Origin: Nocardia sp. NBC_01327
GTDB taxonomy: Bacteria; Actinomycetota; Actinomycetes; Mycobacteriales; Mycobacteriaceae
Length of the DNA stretch: 64,000 bases
Direction: 5' to 3'
NCBI RefSeq assembly: GCF_035958815.1
Contig: NZ_CP108383.1
Coordinates: 6,758,001 to 6,822,000, forward strand
This document shows positions 1 through 7,861 of this stretch, piece after piece. The position numbers and the translations under genes are program-made. Each line of letters opens with the position of its first letter. Positions within the stretch are counted from its first letter, which is position 1. The notes beneath the pieces are model-generated. The model saw only the letters and a list, made by a program, of their open reading frames with translations. It was not told the origin of the DNA and did not search any database.

Positions 1-158
1 TCCTCGATCGCCACGATATCGGCGACGATGCCGCCATCCCCCGCAGGTGTCTCGGGCGAATCCACGAGTGCCTCGGGCACATCCACGGGTGCATCGGGCA
101 AAGGAGTATCCACGTCCGCCGGAGAGTGCGCGGTCGTGCGGTCGGGCGAATCGTTCAA
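1..158 (-). CDS. Possible ScpA N-terminus (partial)
   Basis: An open minus-strand frame begins with a TTG that overlaps the parA stop codon (TTGA) and runs off the left edge. The 52 visible residues are rich in Asp, Pro and Ala and end in DGGIVADIVAIEE; no domain is visible. In M. tuberculosis the gene after the parA homologue Rv1708 is scpA, the kleisin subunit of the SMC condensin complex. That synteny and the 4-nt overlap are the only support. A downstream GTG could be the true start. Confidence 0.4.
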   Translation of the reverse strand, partial: MNDSPDRTTAHSPADVDTPLPDAPVDVPEALVDSPETPAGDGGIVADIVAIE

Positions 159-1078
159 CGGCCCGACCGGTGAATGACTTCCCGCGCCATAGCCCGATAC
201 GCCTCCGCACCACCGGATTTCGGCGCCCAGGTGGTAATGGGCTCACCCGCGACACTGGCATCCGGGAAACGCACGGTCCGCGAAATCACCGTGTCGTACA
301 CCAGATCGCCGAACACTTCGACCACACGCGTCATGACCTGACGCGAATGCAGCAGGCGGGCATCGAACATGGTGACCACGATGCCGTACAGGGTGAGCGC
401 CGGATTCAACCGGTCCCGGACCTTCTCCACGGTGTCATTGAGCAGCGCTAGCCCACGTAGCGAAAAGTATTCGCACTCCATGGGAATGATCACACCGTCC
501 GCGCAGGCGAGCGCGTTCACCGTGAGCAGACCCAGCGACGGCTGGCAGTCGATGAGGATGTAGTCGTAGCGATTGCGCAGCGGCGCCAGGGCGCGGCCGA
601 GCGTGTGCTCGCGGCCGACCTCGTTGACGAGCTGAATCTCCGCCGCCGACAAGTCGATATTGCTGGGCAGCAGGTCCATACCCTCGACCTTGGTGTTCAT
701 CAGCACCTGATCGACACTGACCTTGCCCGGCCCGACCAGCAGGTTGTGCACGGTCATATCGAGATCATGATGCGCCACACCGAGTCCCGCGGACAGCGCG
801 CCCTGCGGATCGAGATCCACCAGCAGCACCTTGCGCCCGTGTTCGGCCAGTGCCGCACCGAGATTGATGGTCGAGGTGGTCTTGCCGACGCCGCCCTTCT
901 GATTGCACATGGCCACGATCAGAGCGTCGCCGGTGTGATCGACCGGGTTCGGATCGGGGATATCGCGCAGCGGTCGCCCAGTGGGACCGAGTTCCGCGCC
1001 GGCGTCCACATCGGGCGCCTCCCACAGGGTTTGCGCGGCGGTCTCGATCCGCTGGCCCGCACCACCGGCTTTCGTCAC
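155..1078 (-). CDS. ParA/Soj-family partition ATPase
   Basis: Encodes a 307-residue Walker-type ATPase of the ParA/Soj/MinD family, related to Rv1708. The deviant Walker A motif QKGGVGKTT lies near residue 60, followed by the family sequence VLLVDLDPQGALSAGLG. The GTG start has an AAGGAG about 10 nt upstream. Such proteins bind DNA non-specifically in the ATP state and help segregate chromosomes. It sits next to xerD and a putative scpA, so the local theme is chromosome maintenance. It is probably the orphan Soj-type paralogue rather than the oriC-proximal ParA, because no parB is adjacent; that is inference from context. Confidence 0.9.
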   Translation of the reverse strand: MTKAGGAGQRIETAAQTLWEAPDVDAGAELGPTGRPLRDIPDPNPVDHTGDALIVAMCNQKGGVGKTTSTINLGAALAEHGRKVLLVDLDPQGALSAGLGVAHHDLDMTVHNLLVGPGKVSVDQVLMNTKVEGMDLLPSNIDLSAAEIQLVNEVGREHTLGRALAPLRNRYDYILIDCQPSLGLLTVNALACADGVIIPMECEYFSLRGLALLNDTVEKVRDRLNPALTLYGIVVTMFDARLLHSRQVMTRVVEVFGDLVYDTVISRTVRFPDASVAGEPITTWAPKSGGAEAYRAMAREVIHRSGR

Positions 1079-1241
1079 GTCCGCTACTCCTTCGACGTTC
1101 CTGCCCTTGCTCCGCCCGACCGAATGTGCCGGTGGACGGCGCGCCCGGCCGCGTGTGCGGCCGGTTCACTGATAGACGCTACCGTCTGCCAGTACCAGAC
1201 CCACGCTCGGACACGCACCCTAAACCCGCACTTCAGGCTGG

Positions 1242-2168
1242 CTAGCGGGCCCGCGGATGGGCTGTCGCCCATACCTCGTGCAACGTGCCGACGGTCACCA
1301 GAGTGTAGATCTGCGTGGTGGTTACCGAGGCATGACCGAGTAACTCCTGCACCACACGTACATCCGCGCCACCGTCCAGCAGATGCGTGGCGAACGAATG
1401 TCGCAGCGTATGAGGGGAAACGTGCGCCGCGATACCGGCCCGCTCGGCCGCGGTGTGCAGCACCTGCCAGGCGGACTGACGCGAGAGCCTGCCACCGCGA
1501 TGATTGAGGAACAGGGCGCTGTTTCCCTTGCCGCGCACCGAAAGTGCGGGACGGCCGCGCACCAGATAGGTGTCGACGGCGGCCAGCGCGGGACGGCCGA
1601 TGGGCACCATGCGCTGCTTACCGCCCTTGCCGCGCAACACCACAGCACGATCGGCGGCATCGATATCGTCGACGTCCAGGCCGATGATCTCGGAGATGCG
1701 CGCGCCCGTGGAATAGAGCAATTCCAGCAGTGCCCGATCGCGCAGACCGCGCGGGCCGTCGGCGGCATCCCCGCCCGCCGCGTCGAGCAATCGCGAAATC
1801 TGGTCGTACGGGAGCGCTTTGGGTAATCGACGGGCGGGACTGGGCGGCTTCACCGGATGGGCGACATCGGCATCGGTCACACCCTCGGCCGCGGAGAATT
1901 TGTGCAGGCCACGCACCGCGACCAGGGCCCGCGAGGCGGAACTGGCCGCCAGCGCCGGATGATCGGCGTCGCCGGCGCGCAGGGACACCATGAAATCGGA
2001 GATATCGGTCTCGGAAACCCGTGCCAGGGTATCGATCCCCCGGCCGTCCAGGAAGCCGCGATACCGGCTCAGATCACGACGGTAGGCGCTGAGCGTATTC
2101 CGGGCCGACCCGCGCTCCACCGTCAAATGATCCAGGTAGACGTCGATCTGGCGGCTCAGCACGTGCAC
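1242..2168 (-). CDS. xerD: Tyrosine recombinase XerD
   Basis: A 308-residue tyrosine recombinase that resolves chromosome dimers at dif together with XerC. The N-terminal core-binding domain opens with IDVYLDHLTVERG. The catalytic set is visible: Arg in STGARISEI, the HTLRHSFATH box, His in LLGHAS and Tyr in TTTQIYT. It ends in the XerD-like tail VGTLHEVWATAHPRAR. The start is uncertain: GTG codons at 2168 or 2162 fit the usual family length, while the open frame extends to 2195. No strong ribosome-binding site is seen at either. Position between parA and the Nudix gene matches Rv1701. Confidence 0.92.
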   Translation of the reverse strand: MHVLSRQIDVYLDHLTVERGSARNTLSAYRRDLSRYRGFLDGRGIDTLARVSETDISDFMVSLRAGDADHPALAASSASRALVAVRGLHKFSAAEGVTDADVAHPVKPPSPARRLPKALPYDQISRLLDAAGGDAADGPRGLRDRALLELLYSTGARISEIIGLDVDDIDAADRAVVLRGKGGKQRMVPIGRPALAAVDTYLVRGRPALSVRGKGNSALFLNHRGGRLSRQSAWQVLHTAAERAGIAAHVSPHTLRHSFATHLLDGGADVRVVQELLGHASVTTTQIYTLVTVGTLHEVWATAHPRAR

Positions 2169-2259
2169 ATCATGGCAGCAGTCACCGACAGGCAACCGCT
2201 ACCGCGAATCCCGCGCGTCCGATTTGCGTAGACCCCTCGTCATCCCGGTTGCGCGCACC

Positions 2260-2333
2260 CGTCATCCCGGCATGTTTTTGGCCGGGATCTCGCAGCGGGA
2301 TTGGATCCCGGCCAAAAGCACGCCGGGATGACG
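2260..2333. repeat. Long inverted repeat, REP-like hairpin
   Basis: CGTCATCCCGGC at the left is the complement of GCCGGGATGACG at the right, and an inner pair GGCCGGGATC/GATCCCGGCC continues the stem, giving about 30 paired bases around a 14-nt loop. It lies between the Nudix gene and xerD, which are both on the minus strand. A further CGTCATCCCGG copy sits just to the left (about 2238-2248). It could end transcription or be a dispersed REP/MITE-type element; the sequence alone does not decide. Confidence 0.75.
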
Positions 2334-2422
2334 AGAGCAGTCGCGGCCGGGGTATGCGAGAGCAGTCGCGGCCGGGGTGGGGGAGATCAGTCGCGGCCTG
2401 GGTGGGCGAGATCAGTCGCGCT
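2332..2422. repeat. Four tandem copies of a ~25-bp unit
   Basis: The unit CGAGAGCAGTCGCGGCCGGG plus a 5-nt tail (GTATG or GTGGG) occurs at 2332, 2357 and 2382, with a shorter fourth copy from 2407. The fourth copy contains the stop codon and last codons of the Nudix gene, so the array looks like repeated duplication of that gene's 3' end. Confidence 0.8.
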
Positions 2423-3056
2423 GGGCCGCTTTGCGTTCCAGGAAGGCGGTGGGCATACCCGGCCAGGGCGCGTCTGCCGGGCGCAGTTCGGCGCCACTCG
2501 CACGCGCGGCGATCAGCGCTGTCACACCTGCGACTGCTGTCGCATTGGTGATCTCACCGGCGAGCGCGGCGCGCATCGCTTCGGCCAGCGGCACCCGCAG
2601 CACCTGCAGGTCGGCCTCTTCCAATTCCGGTTCGGGCTGCTCGGTTTCGTAGATTCCGGAGGCCAGGTAGATGCGCAGCGCCTCATCGGTGAATCCCGGG
2701 GACAGTGCGATATCGACCAGCACCGACCATTCGCGTGCGGCGAGGCCGGTCTCCTCGGCCAGCTCCCGCTTGGCGGCCTCGAGCGGGTCCTCCCCCAGTT
2801 TGTCGAGCAATCCGGCGGGCAGCTCCAGTAGTCGCCGCCCGATCGGATGCCGATACTGGTTGATGAGCACCACATTGTCGTCCTCGTCCACCGCCGCGAC
2901 GGCCACCGCGGCATGGTGCTCGATCACCTCGCGCTCGGCGACCTTGCCGCCGGGCATGACCACCTGATCCAGCCGCAGGGCCAGGATCGCACCCGAATAC
3001 ACGGTGCGACTCGAGACGGTGTCGAATTCATGCGTTCCGGGCGCCGATTCAGCCAT
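2412..3056 (-). CDS. Nudix hydrolase, ADP-ribose pyrophosphatase type
   Basis: A 214-residue Nudix protein homologous to Rv1700. The Nudix box core is REL-x-EE-x-GL (in EAAKRELAEETGL), preceded by LPAGLLDKLGED, with one extra residue compared with the textbook GX5E spacing. VVLINQYRHPIG is typical of ADP-ribose pyrophosphatases, which cleave ADP-ribose to AMP and ribose 5-phosphate. The chosen ATG starts MAESAPGTHEF; the frame is open 31 codons further, but that part does not look conserved. The gene follows pyrG after a 175-nt gap with two inverted repeats. Its last codons lie inside a tandem repeat. Confidence 0.88.
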   Translation of the reverse strand: MAESAPGTHEFDTVSSRTVYSGAILALRLDQVVMPGGKVAEREVIEHHAAVAVAAVDEDDNVVLINQYRHPIGRRLLELPAGLLDKLGEDPLEAAKRELAEETGLAAREWSVLVDIALSPGFTDEALRIYLASGIYETEQPEPELEEADLQVLRVPLAEAMRAALAGEITNATAVAGVTALIAARASGAELRPADAPWPGMPTAFLERKAAQRD

Positions 3057-3091
3057 GCAGCAACCATAGCTTTCCCGCCTCCCCGGAACTT

Positions 3092-3118
3092 CTGCGCACG
3101 GCTGGGTGCCGTGCGCAG
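3092..3118 (-). terminator. Hairpin between pyrG and Nudix gene
   Basis: CTGCGCACGGC and GCCGTGCGCAG form a perfect 11-bp stem around a 5-nt loop. It lies after the pyrG stop on the minus strand and before the Nudix start. There is no T-tract, so intrinsic termination is plausible but unproven. Confidence 0.6.
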
Positions 3119-3150
3119 TCGGGGACGCGTGCCGGCGGTCGGGTGCCAAC

Positions 3151-3196
3151 CTGATTTCGGGGTACCCCAGGAGTTACCCCGACCGAACGAAATCAG
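3151..3196. repeat. Interrupted inverted repeat after pyrG
   Basis: CTGATTTCG pairs with CGAAATCAG, and inside it GGGGTA pairs with TACCCC, with a short bulge. It starts 35 nt after the pyrG stop on the minus strand. It may be the primary pyrG terminator or an RNA-stabilising structure. Confidence 0.55.
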
Positions 3197-3231
3197 TAGT
3201 CACCCTGTGAAGCACGAGCAACCCTCCCGGG

Positions 3232-4959
3232 TCAGCTGGTCACTTTCTCGCCATCGGCGGGCTCGGCCTCGGCCGGGACATCCACCGGAAGCTGTTCGGC
3301 CAGCTTGTATTTCAGAGCCGCCCCGATCAGCGCCGCGAACAGCGGATGCGGACGGGTCGGCCGCGACTTGAGCTCCGGATGCGCCTGGGTGGCGACGAAG
3401 AACGGATGCTTGGACTGCGGCAACTCCACGAACTCGACCAGCTTGCCGTCCGGGGAGGTACCGCTGAACTTCAGACCGCTCTTGGCGATCTTGTCGCGGT
3501 AGGTGTTGTTGACCTCGTAGCGATGCCGGTGCCGCTCGGACACCTCGGTCTCGCCGTAGGCCTGCGCCACCACCGAACCCGCTTCCAGGATCGCCGGATA
3601 GGCGCCCAGTCGCATGGTGCCGCCGAGATCGGCCTCACCGGCCACGGCCTGCTGCTGATCGGCCATGGTGGAGATGACCGGATATTTGACGTCCGGCTCG
3701 AATTCGGTCGAGTTGGCATCGGTGAGACCCACCGAACGCGCCGCCTCGATCACCATGCACTGCATGCCCAGGCACAGACCCAGCAGCGGAATGCCGTGGG
3801 TGCGTGCGTACTTGATCGCACCGACCTTGCCCTCGATGCCGCGGATGCCGAAGCCGCCGGGCACCAGCACCGCGTGCACATCGTGCAGATGCGCCCGCGC
3901 GCCCGCTTCGGTCTCGCACTCGTCGGACTGCACCCAGCGGATGTTCACCTTGGCATGGGCGGCGAAACCGCCCGCACGCAGCGCCTCGGTGACCGAGAGG
4001 TAGGCGTCCGGCAGATCGACGTACTTGCCGACCAGCGCGACGGTGACGTGCTCGCGCGGGTTGTGCACCCGATCCAGCAGACCACCCCACACCGTCCAGT
4101 CCACATCGCGGAAAGGCAGGCCCAGGCGGCGCACCACGTACGCGTCCAGGCCCTCGCGGTGCAGCACCTTCGGAATGTCGTAGATCGACGGTGCGTCGGG
4201 AGTCGAGATGCAGGCATCCACCTCCACGTCGCACATGAGCGCGATCTTGTTCTTGAGCGGCTGCGGCACTTCGCGATCGCAGCGCAGGATCAGCGCATCG
4301 GGCTGAATACCGATATTGCGCAGCGCCGCCACCGAGTGCTGGGTCGGCTTCGTCTTGAGCTCGCCCGAGGGACCCAGGTAGGGCACCAGCGAGACGTGCA
4401 GGAAGAAGCAGTTGTCGCGACCCACGTCGTGCCGAATCTGCCGCGCCGCCTCGAGGAAAGGCTGCGATTCGATATCGCCGACGGTGCCACCGATTTCGGT
4501 GATGACCACATCCGGAACCTGCCCGTGCAGATCAGGTCCGGCCATGGCCTGGATGCGATTCTTGATCTCATCGGTGATGTGCGGGATGACCTGCACGGTG
4601 TCACCGAGGTACTCGCCGCGACGTTCCTTGGCGATGACCGTCGAATAGATCTGGCCGGTAGTGACATTCGCGATCCCGGAGAGATCGCGGTCTAGGAACC
4701 GTTCGTAATGACCCACGTCGAGGTCCGTCTCCGCGCCGTCCTCGGTCACGAACACCTCTCCGTGCTGGAAAGGGTTCATGGTGCCGGGATCGACGTTCAA
4801 GTACGGATCCAACTTCTGCATCGTGACACGCAAACCGCGTGACGTGAGCAGCTGACCGAGGCTGGAGGCGGTCAGACCCTTGCCGAGTGAAGAGGCGACA
4901 CCACCGCTGACGAAGATGTGTTTCGTGGCCGCGCGCGCCGGAATCCGTGATTGACCCAC
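3232..4959 (-). CDS. pyrG: CTP synthase
   Basis: A 575-residue CTP synthase that converts UTP to CTP with glutamine and ATP. The synthetase domain begins with KHIFVSGGVASSLGKG (P-loop). The glutaminase domain holds the nucleophile Cys in LLGLCLGMQC and the His/Glu pair in ATQAHPELKSRP. Length and domain order are normal for the family. The ATG start is MGQSRIPARAATKHIF, about 10 residues before the conserved core. It lies downstream of steA-steB and upstream of the Nudix gene, as in Rv1699. Confidence 0.98.
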   Translation of the reverse strand: MGQSRIPARAATKHIFVSGGVASSLGKGLTASSLGQLLTSRGLRVTMQKLDPYLNVDPGTMNPFQHGEVFVTEDGAETDLDVGHYERFLDRDLSGIANVTTGQIYSTVIAKERRGEYLGDTVQVIPHITDEIKNRIQAMAGPDLHGQVPDVVITEIGGTVGDIESQPFLEAARQIRHDVGRDNCFFLHVSLVPYLGPSGELKTKPTQHSVAALRNIGIQPDALILRCDREVPQPLKNKIALMCDVEVDACISTPDAPSIYDIPKVLHREGLDAYVVRRLGLPFRDVDWTVWGGLLDRVHNPREHVTVALVGKYVDLPDAYLSVTEALRAGGFAAHAKVNIRWVQSDECETEAGARAHLHDVHAVLVPGGFGIRGIEGKVGAIKYARTHGIPLLGLCLGMQCMVIEAARSVGLTDANSTEFEPDVKYPVISTMADQQQAVAGEADLGGTMRLGAYPAILEAGSVVAQAYGETEVSERHRHRYEVNNTYRDKIAKSGLKFSGTSPDGKLVEFVELPQSKHPFFVATQAHPELKSRPTRPHPLFAALIGAALKYKLAEQLPVDVPAEAEPADGEKVTS

Positions 4960-5058
4960 GGGACTTCACGGTAACACGGATTCGGGATGCCGATCGAATG
5001 CCACGCGAGTCCGCGCCGATCCCATGCGACGGAAATTGCCCGTGATTGGCTCGATGGG

Positions 5059-5979
5059 TCAGTGCGGCATGGCGGCGACTGTGAGCGAGGTCGCCTTGTC
5101 GCCCGTGCCGTATCGCCCGGTGCCGCCGTTCAGCTGCTCAGTGAGCCCGAGCACCGTGGTGATGCGGCCGATCTCGTGGTCCACATTGTCCACGGTGGTG
5201 ATTGTTGCCAGCGGCGCTTCCGAGCGCGCCACGGCGATCGGACCGGGTCCGTCGGCCGCCCCGTAGCGACCCGCGAGCACCACCCCGGAACCGTGTGCGC
5301 GCAATGCCGCGGCAAACCTGGCGATAATGGTGCCGCGATTGTTCTCGCCGGACCGCGCGCCGTCACCGGCCACCACGACCGCCAACTGTGCGGGCTTCAC
5401 GTCTGCGAACGTCAGGAATCCGCCGCCGCGCAAGGTCTCCAGCGCGAGCCCGCGTTCCTGCTCGGTGCCGCGCGGCTGATTGTTGGCCGGATCGGTGAGC
5501 AGCACCTGACCCAGCAGATCGCCGGCCAGGCTGCCCTGGTCCGCGGCATCGATCTTGAGCTGCGCGCCCGCCGGGACCACATTGGTCAGCGCGGTGCGCA
5601 GCCGATCGCTCTCCGAGGAGTCGGTGAAGGCCCCCGTCAGCGCCACCCGGCCGGTGACCGCCGCACCCGCGGTGGTGAGCGCCGCGGCGACGGCGTCGAC
5701 ATCGGCGCTGTCGGAATCGGGTGTGGTGAACAGCAGCACGCTCTTGGTGGCGAGGCTGTTCGCGAGCACCTTGCCCGCCGCATCGGACAGGAAACTGTCG
5801 GCAGCCTTCAATTGCTCTGTGAGCCTGCTGTTCTCAGCGGTCAGCGAGTCCACCTGCTGACGGTTCCCCGTGCCCGGAAACAACCCGTCGCTGTGCGTGC
5901 GGGTGCCGAGCACCACGCCGACCGCGAGGGCCAGGAAGATGGCGGCGATCGAAACGGCGTGGTGGCGAAAGGAAATCAC
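5059..5979 (-). CDS. SteB/MctB-like single-pass envelope protein
   Basis: A 306-residue protein with one N-terminal membrane helix (residues about 8-25, SIAAIFLALAVGVVLG) followed by a short coiled-coil-like segment and an exported domain. It matches Rv1698 (MctB, reported to affect copper homeostasis) and corynebacterial SteB, which works with SteA at the division site. I chose the GTG that starts VISFRHHAV, 7 nt after the steA stop with AGGGGA upstream. The frame is open 29 codons further, but that would overlap steA. Tight coupling to steA supports the SteB reading; a copper role is known only from the mycobacterial homologue. Confidence 0.85.
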   Translation of the reverse strand: MISFRHHAVSIAAIFLALAVGVVLGTRTHSDGLFPGTGNRQQVDSLTAENSRLTEQLKAADSFLSDAAGKVLANSLATKSVLLFTTPDSDSADVDAVAAALTTAGAAVTGRVALTGAFTDSSESDRLRTALTNVVPAGAQLKIDAADQGSLAGDLLGQVLLTDPANNQPRGTEQERGLALETLRGGGFLTFADVKPAQLAVVVAGDGARSGENNRGTIIARFAAALRAHGSGVVLAGRYGAADGPGPIAVARSEAPLATITTVDNVDHEIGRITTVLGLTEQLNGGTGRYGTGDKATSLTVAAMPH

Positions 5980-5986
5980 TTGTCCC

Positions 5987-7198
5987 CTACCTGTGCTGAT
6001 CGAGCTGAACCTGCAACCAGTGCGAGCCGCGATGCCAGGTTTCGGTGAACCAGGTCGCCGCCTCACCCCCCATATTCGTCGCCAGCAGCACCACGATCAG
6101 GGCCACCAGCGCGGCCATGACGACCAGTGCCAGCGCCCAGCCGGAACCGCGGTGCCGGTACAGCGCCGCAACGGCATTCGCGTCCATGAGCTTGGTGCCC
6201 ATTTTCAAACGGGTCAGGAAGGTGGCCGGATTGGAATCGCGGCGGCCACGGTCGAAGAAGTCGTCGAGCGAGGCGGCCGCGCCCACGGTGACGATCAGCG
6301 TCGCGCCGTGATGATCGGCCAGCAGCAGCGCCAGATCGGCGGGCGCGCCCGAGGACGGGAAGGTGGTCGCGCCGATGCCCAGATCCTGGATGCGCTCCAA
6401 ACCCTTTGCGTGCCCGTCGGTATCGGCAGGCAGGATCACCTCCGCACCGCATTTGAGCGTGGTGGCGGTGATCTCCTCCGGATCGCCGACGATCAGATCG
6501 GGGCGATAGCCGTGGCGGGTCAGGGTATCCGCGCCGCGGCCGACGCCGATCAGGATCGGCGCGTACTCCTTGATGAACGGCTTGATGCGCTTGAGGTCCG
6601 TCACATGCTCGGGACCGTCCGCGACAACCACGACATGCCGCTTCTTCATGTCGATCGCGACCTCGGGCACCCCGATGCCGTCGATGAGCAGCGAGCTCTC
6701 GGTGCGGATGAACTCGATGGTGTTGCCCGCGAACGCTTCCAGATGATCGGCCAGGCCGTTGCGGGCCTCGATCATGCGCTCGGAAATGCTCGACTCGGTG
6801 AGCTCGATGCCCTCGACGAGGGCGTCCGGCTCCTTCCTGGTCAGCTTGTCGGCGTAGATGACGCTGCCGTCGATGCGGACCTTGGTGCCGTCCTTGATCT
6901 TCTTGAACACATCGGAGCTGAGGGTGTCCAGCAGCAGAATTCCATTGGCCACCAGCACCTCCGGCCCCAGGTTCGGGTAGCGGCCGGAGATGGACGGCGA
7001 GGCGTTCACGACCGCGGCCACGCCGGCCTCGACGAGCCGGTCGGCGGTGAGCCGATCCAGATCCATTTCGTCCAGGACGACCACATCACCCGGTCCCACG
7101 CGCTGCAGCAGACGCCTGGTATTGCGGTCGACCCGGGCCATCCCGACAATTCCGGGGAGCGTTTCAGTGCTACGCGTCAACAGGGCCGGCATCTTCAT
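5987..7198 (-). CDS. steA: SteA-like cytokinetic ring protein
   Basis: A 403-residue protein homologous to Rv1697/SteA. The N-terminal part carries ARVDRNTRRLLQRVGPGDVVVLDEMDLDRLTADRLVEAGVAAVVNAS (quoted in two pieces: ARVDRNTRRLLQRV and VAAVVNASPSISGRYPN). A middle domain resembles thiamin pyrophosphokinase (LIGVGRGADTLTRHGYRPDLIVG region). A C-terminal membrane helix lies at about residues 355-380. In corynebacteria SteA localises to the division site and needs SteB. The ATG is the first in frame; MPALLT two codons later is an alternative. Confidence 0.88.
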   Translation of the reverse strand: MKMPALLTRSTETLPGIVGMARVDRNTRRLLQRVGPGDVVVLDEMDLDRLTADRLVEAGVAAVVNASPSISGRYPNLGPEVLVANGILLLDTLSSDVFKKIKDGTKVRIDGSVIYADKLTRKEPDALVEGIELTESSISERMIEARNGLADHLEAFAGNTIEFIRTESSLLIDGIGVPEVAIDMKKRHVVVVADGPEHVTDLKRIKPFIKEYAPILIGVGRGADTLTRHGYRPDLIVGDPEEITATTLKCGAEVILPADTDGHAKGLERIQDLGIGATTFPSSGAPADLALLLADHHGATLIVTVGAAASLDDFFDRGRRDSNPATFLTRLKMGTKLMDANAVAALYRHRGSGWALALVVMAALVALIVVLLATNMGGEAATWFTETWHRGSHWLQVQLDQHR

Positions 7199-7306
7199 AA
7201 CGATCGATCTTTACCGGAAAGTCTCAACCATTGGTGGAGGCGCGCCGGTCCTTCAGCATTCGTCACTGTGATGCCTGCGATGGAATGTCCCAGACGGGAC
7301 TGTCTA

Positions 7307-7322
7307 CTTACCCATCGGTAAG
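7307..7322. promoter_or_regulatory. Palindrome CTTACC-N4-GGTAAG
   Basis: A perfect 6-4-6 inverted repeat in the divergent region between steA and the SRPBCC gene, 40 nt before the latter's ATG. Many TetR-family operators have this TACC-N4-GGTA shape. No cognate regulator gene is adjacent, so the binding protein is unknown. Confidence 0.45.
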
Positions 7323-7362
7323 GCTAAGCTCCGCACTACGGTTCGAGAGGAGACCCACCGTT

Positions 7363-7782
7363 ATGGCCAGCACCACCGTCGATACTGTCCTGTCCGCTCC
7401 GCGCGATGTCGTCTACAAGCTTTTCAGCGACCGAGATTCGCTCAATGCCTATCTGCCGGTTAAGTTTTCGCTCGTCAGGCCGGGCGCCGAAAGCCCCTCC
7501 GGCGTCGGCGCCCAGTACAAGATCGGCCTCGGCGGCCTCGGCCTCACCGAGGAGACCACCGAATTGGTCCCCGGCGAGCGCATCGTCTACAAGGTGGTCA
7601 AGGGCGCGCCCGTCAAGCGTCACGTGGGCACCATCAGCCTGACCGATGCGCCCGGCGGCACCCGGGTCGTCTACACCATGGAGTCCGAGCCCAGCCTGCC
7701 CGTTCCGGCCAAGGCGCTCGAGGTCGGGCTCAAGAGCCTGATCAATACCTTCCTCGGCGCCGCCCGCAAGGCCGTCAAGTAG
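7363..7782 (+). CDS. SRPBCC/polyketide-cyclase-like protein
   Basis: A 139-residue START/SRPBCC-fold protein: the N-terminal strand ASTTVDTVLSAPRDVVYKLFSD, the middle part EETTELVPGERIVYKV and the C-terminal helix AKALEVGLKSLINTFLGAARKAV are typical. Such proteins bind hydrophobic ligands; no substrate can be inferred. The ATG at 7363 follows GAGAGGAG and gives normal length; the open frame upstream is not conserved-looking. It is transcribed alone, away from steA, and ends before a strong hairpin shared with the convergent recN gene. Confidence 0.82.
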   Translation: MASTTVDTVLSAPRDVVYKLFSDRDSLNAYLPVKFSLVRPGAESPSGVGAQYKIGLGGLGLTEETTELVPGERIVYKVVKGAPVKRHVGTISLTDAPGGTRVVYTMESEPSLPVPAKALEVGLKSLINTFLGAARKAVK

Positions 7783-7802
7783 GACGCACCGCATCATGCA
7801 TG

Positions 7803-7841
7803 CACCGAGGGCCCGCGGATAATCTCCGCGGGCCCTCGGTG
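7803..7841. terminator. Bidirectional terminator hairpin
   Basis: CACCGAGGGCCCGCGGA pairs perfectly with TCCGCGGGCCCTCGGTG across a 5-nt loop (17-bp stem). It sits between the convergent SRPBCC gene (+) and recN (-), only 20 nt from each, so it probably ends both transcripts. Confidence 0.85.
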
Positions 7842-7861
7842 TTTCGCTGCTGGTTCGCGGA

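Noticed and set aside
2332..2422. Short direct repeats considered as a CRISPR array
   Set aside because: The repeats are contiguous without unique spacers, and no cas genes are nearby.
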